The notes beneath the pieces were generated by a model, which was given only the letters and a program-made list of their open reading frames with translations, had not been told where the DNA came from and made no database searches. Source: Epiperipatus broadwayi (taxonomy: Eukaryota > Onychophora > Udeonychophora > Euonychophora > Peripatidae). Taken from it: a stretch of DNA of 64,000 nt. The number at the start of each line of letters is the position of its first letter. Position 1 is the stretch's first letter. Below are positions 60,695-64,000 of the stretch, in pieces. A program made the translations under genes and the position numbers. The stretch spans positions 9,218,876-9,282,875 of the forward strand of contig JAQFVV010006203.1 of assembly GCA_028023455.1 (NCBI GenBank), in the 5' to 3' direction.

Positions 60695-60910
60695 ATACAA
60701 GCATAATTCATATACTTGGAGTTTAAATAGAGGATATGAACACAGATTTTTAAGCTCCCTTCAGTTAGCCACGCTATCTCATATAATCAATACACATGAC
60801 TACACAGATGTGAAAAAGATAAATGATCTCCAATATATATATATATATATTTTGCACTGAATGAGCACTCATCCATTAGGCCAGATAATCATCTCCCACA
60901 CATATAGACA
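60695..60910 (+). repeat. Dispersed repeat, copy at 60.7 kb
   Basis: 'atacaagcataattcatatacttggagtttaaat...cacagatttttaagctcccttcagtta' and 'tgtgaaaaagataaatgatctcca' recur at 61113-61330 in the same order. A (TA)n tract lies in the middle of both. The family is not recognised; a third copy lies at 11.2 kb. No ORF. Confidence 0.8.
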
Positions 60911-61112
60911 ATCATTGCTCAGTTTATATTAAGATAGCAAATCATCAAACTTTAATGTACAGGCTTCAATCTACTTCACCCTTCAACTATTCAGCTATCC
61001 ATACCATTTAAAATATGATGGTGGTACACCCAAATTCCTTGTTGATGCTGATATTATTGTCAAGCCCATATAGAAGAGGGATGGGCCAGATACAGGTTGA
61101 ATCTGTATTATT

Positions 61113-61421
61113 TTCAAAATACAAGCAAAATTCATATACTTGGAGTTTAAATCTAATGTAGATGATTTGAGCACAGACTTTCAAGCTCCCTTTAGTTATT
61201 CACTTTATCTCATAAAACCAATACATATGACTACACACATGCGACAAAGATAAATGATCTCCAACATATATATTTCATGCTGGACCAGCACTCAGCAGTT
61301 AGTCTAGATCATCATCTTTCACACATAATTTTTTTTTTTACAGGTATATAGCCATATATATTGGTTATATGAGACAGAATGGATAGTTGAAGGGAGTTTG
61401 AAAGTCTGTGTTCAAATGTAT
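61113..61421 (+). repeat. Dispersed repeat, copy at 61.1 kb with inverted end
   Basis: 61113-61330 repeats 60695-60910. Then, at about 61343-61421, the segment 'tggttatatgagacagaatggatagttgaagggagtttgaaagtctgtgttcaaatg' is the reverse complement of the 'acagactttcaagctccctttagtta...tctcataaaaccaata' part. Three arms of one unit therefore lie within 730 bp, two direct and one inverted. Confidence 0.75.
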
Positions 61422-61429
61422 ATATATAT

Positions 61430-63300
61430 ACATCGTACTATATAGCACCGGTCACTTCTATCTTTTTTTGATCACCGAGGTACTACCAGATCACTAACGA
61501 CCTAGAAAATTTAATTTACAGTGATCAAAAATTAACAATGATGATGATTGCCACCAGCTAGACCCAGAGAGAAAGAGATTTTTAAGATTGTTCAGACAAT
61601 TGACAAAAAAAAACCACAAAGACAAACATCAGCCCCAAATAATTTTTAAATAACTTAATTTATTAAATTCAAAAAGAAAATAGTTAAATCTTAAGCAAAT
61701 GAAAGTATAGAAGGTTGACCTTGATTTTACCGGCATATTCATCAGAGAGTATATGAGAGTACTGAAAACAGTAAATACCCTGGCAGATAAGTTCGTTTTC
61801 TTACCTATAATTTAAAGAGAGGAATTTATAATGCCCTCCTGCTAGCGATTTATAATAACCAATACCAGTTTTCCCATATAGAGATTTCAAAACAAAAGGA
61901 GTCTTGTTGAAAACATAATGGAGTGGGCGAGCTTTCCTTGACCTGGAATAAATCATCAGGACAATGTTATATGTCACCAGAACAGCTCATGATAAAACCA
62001 CTTTAAAGTTAATCAGGGTTAGTTCCAATGCAAGATGAGAAAGTATAACCAAAAAAGATTACAATTTATGTAATCTTGAATAGAAGAAAGAAAATCTCTG
62101 ATTTACAAAAAACAGAACAATACACTCGATAAATTGTCAGCCAAAAGATTTATGGTCTGCAAGAAATGCAAACCAAGTTTATCTAAATTAATTATAATAA
62201 AAAGGAGATAGGTGAGATAAAAGAAAATTACTAATATCTGCCAAAGTATTGGTCAAGGGTTAGTAATATATAAAGAGAAAAGAATAACTATAAAATCTAT
62301 ACTCACAATACATTCTCAAATAAATAAATAAAAATATGAAAATATGGAATCTTAAAACTAAGAGTCCAGCACACACTATAAATAAAATATATAACATTAA
62401 ATATATTTAAATTGAATATGCAAAACATTATAATGCAAGGTTTTTTTAAGATTAAGCTGAGACTTGAATAAGAGATTTAAACCCTGGTTATAATATAAAA
62501 TCTTTTACCTCAAGGACCAATGTAAAGTTTGTCAGATTTCCTCCAGTGGAGTGTGCACCATTCTTTTTAATTTGAGTCCATCATGAAGACTTTGGATTTA
62601 TCTCTTTGGTAGAGAATTTGGAGACAAGCACTGGATCAGTTCTTGTTTACACTTTTATAGCATGATCTTGCAGGAACAATTCAGAATCTGAGGTTCTTTG
62701 GGTTGGTTTAGCATGGCATGTAGATAAGATTCATAATGATGTATAGTTTAGACATTCTGTAGAGATGATTTATTCAGCAATTTGAAAAGAGTAATATAAC
62801 TTCAGCAGGATTTTTTGATAGCAAACAGCAAATGGTAATATTTTCAATGGCTGTACTAAGGTTCAGACAGCAATTTTGGAAATTTACGGCAGCATGGCAA
62901 TTTGAATAAGTATCACTATTAGAATAAAAGTGAATAGCTAAATTACTACTCAATACACAGAATAAAATGAATAGCTGAATAATCCTTAGTCTTAAATCAC
63001 AGGGTTATTTATATGCACTCTTATCTCTTGCATCATCTTTAATTAGTTTTTGCTCAAAGCAAATCTCTATCTCATATTTAACCTTAATTAAAAATCTGAC
63101 CAGGGTCCCTAACTTATCCAAAATTAATTAAAGAAAAGTAAATGCAAAATTAAGTCTCAGCTTTCTTTTTACAAATAAATTAAAATTAGATTACAAACAA
63201 AGAAACAAGAATGCAATTAAAAACTTTCCAAAATTAATAGTTTTCTCAAAATGTTAAAACTTTTCAAATTAGAATGCTTTTACAATTTGATTAAAAAACA
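61430..63300. other. Non-coding stretch, not identified
   Basis: Less extreme AT content than the flanks (for example 61440-61580 and 62500-62900), which suggests an old repeat or a piece of a gene, but no ORF over 60 codons, no repeat partner in the window and no known domain is visible. Confidence 0.35.
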
Positions 63301-63504
63301 GTGTCAAAAGAAGTTATAAAAGAAAAAATTCAAGGTAAGATACTGGATAAAATTGCCCATACACAGTATGGCAAGAAAGGTTCGTCTGCATTGACAGTAA
63401 TTGGTGAGGTTAAGATGCTGTTTAGTTATATCCGTAAGAATACTCTTGAAGCTGGTTGCTGTCCAGTTAGACATTTCTCAAGCCTTCAACTTTGTCAATA
63501 TTGA
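63301..63504 (+). other. Unrecognised 67-codon ORF, possible exon or repeat piece
   Basis: The open frame is less AT-rich and has a more protein-like composition than the other short ORFs outside transposons, for example 'ILDKIAHTQYGKKGSSALTV' and 'LEAGCCPVRHF'. The listed start GTG/ATG context is weak ('cagTGTCAAAAG' could also be an acceptor). An internal AAG|GTAAGA at about 63333 would be a good splice donor. I recognise no family and assign no function. It ends 20 bp before a TA microsatellite. Confidence 0.25.
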
Positions 63505-63595
63505 AGCTGTGCATATATATATATATTGTAACAATATTTATAAATTAATATAAATATGTATATATATCTACAATATATATATATGCTGGCTTCAC

Positions 63596-63642
63596 CATTC
63601 ACTGTGGACTAATTAAGACCCTAAGTCCAACCACAGTGAATG
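63596..63642. repeat. Perfect 12-bp inverted repeat hairpin
   Basis: CATTCACTGTGG at 63596-63607 and CCACAGTGAATG at 63631-63642 are exact reverse complements with a 23-base loop. There is no T-run after it that would make a Pol III stop. It could be the joined ends of an old small transposon; the role is unknown. Confidence 0.75.
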
Positions 63643-64000
63643 TATGTTTCTTTTTCAAACTAAATTTATCGTTTTCTCAAGTAGTTGCCTAAATTAAAGA
63701 AGGAATTGTGTTAAAGAGAAAAGATTTAATAAAATAAAATATAGAGAGTTAAAATTATATTTGCAACTATTTTTAAAATATATGTTGGAAGAATTCGATA
63801 AGATAAAAATTTTCTTAATTAAATAGAATCCATTAAGAAAGGGAATTAATTAATAAAACATTTTCTGAATTTGATAAAAAAAATAGATAACAGGAAAATT
63901 TGAAACAACGGGCATGATTCGCTACTAATTAGCAGATTAAAGATATAATGGAAAAAGGGTATAAATAAAGAACTTTTCTTTTGTTCTTGGTCTTATGCTT

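Overview
The window is AT-rich eukaryotic DNA from an invertebrate animal; the species cannot be fixed from sequence. The evidence is a spliced gene with GT-AG introns, very large introns, no bacterial gene organisation, and a metazoan-style repeat load: RTE non-LTR retrotransposons, hAT-type non-autonomous elements with 8-bp target duplications, a ZBED/hAT transposase relic, a likely Penelope-like relic and a tRNA-derived SINE.

The one host gene I can support is on the minus strand. Three exons (48854-48995, 33948-34099, 8289-8501) join in frame across two introns of about 14.8 and 25.4 kb into a complete 168-residue NADAR-domain (YbiA-like, DUF1768) protein. Splice sites, reading phase, start context, stop codon and a poly(A) signal all agree. 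The gene spans about 40.7 kb, so more than 98 percent of it is intron, and most repeats described here lie inside those introns.

Layout: 1-925, tandem repeat of about 350 bp. 3599-6113, composite inverted repeat with a near-perfect palindrome of about 950 bp and a separate TIR-flanked insert of about 1.15 kb in its left side. 8271-48995, the NADAR gene. Intron 2 holds an old RTE relic (12.5-13.6 kb), a hAT transposase relic (14.9-15.7 kb), a fold-back element (16.1-16.8 kb), a full-length but broken RTE copy with target duplication (20561-23787), a 1.9-kb TIR element with two internal minisatellites (26235-28124) and two hAT-type MITEs (28765-29286, 33459-33827). Intron 1 holds an RTE 3' fragment, an old non-LTR RT relic, a SINE and a Penelope-like relic. 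Upstream of the gene (49-64 kb) are a second fold-back element, a 5'-truncated RTE copy (54.2-56.5 kb), a dispersed repeat family near 61 kb and one unexplained short ORF at 63.3 kb.

The most unusual theme is a hammerhead-ribozyme-like layout (CUGANGA, short hairpin, GAAAC, minimal helix III, then a strand pairing back to the bases before CUGANGA). It recurs in three unrelated repeat families: the 3.6/6.0-kb inverted repeat, the fold-back elements at 16 and 50 kb, and the SINE tail at 45.4 kb. Type I hammerheads with tiny helix III are known from Penelope-like elements and animal retrozymes, so the class is not new. Its presence in fold-back elements, with one motif per strand, is the part worth testing. 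No computation was run; all alignments were read by eye.
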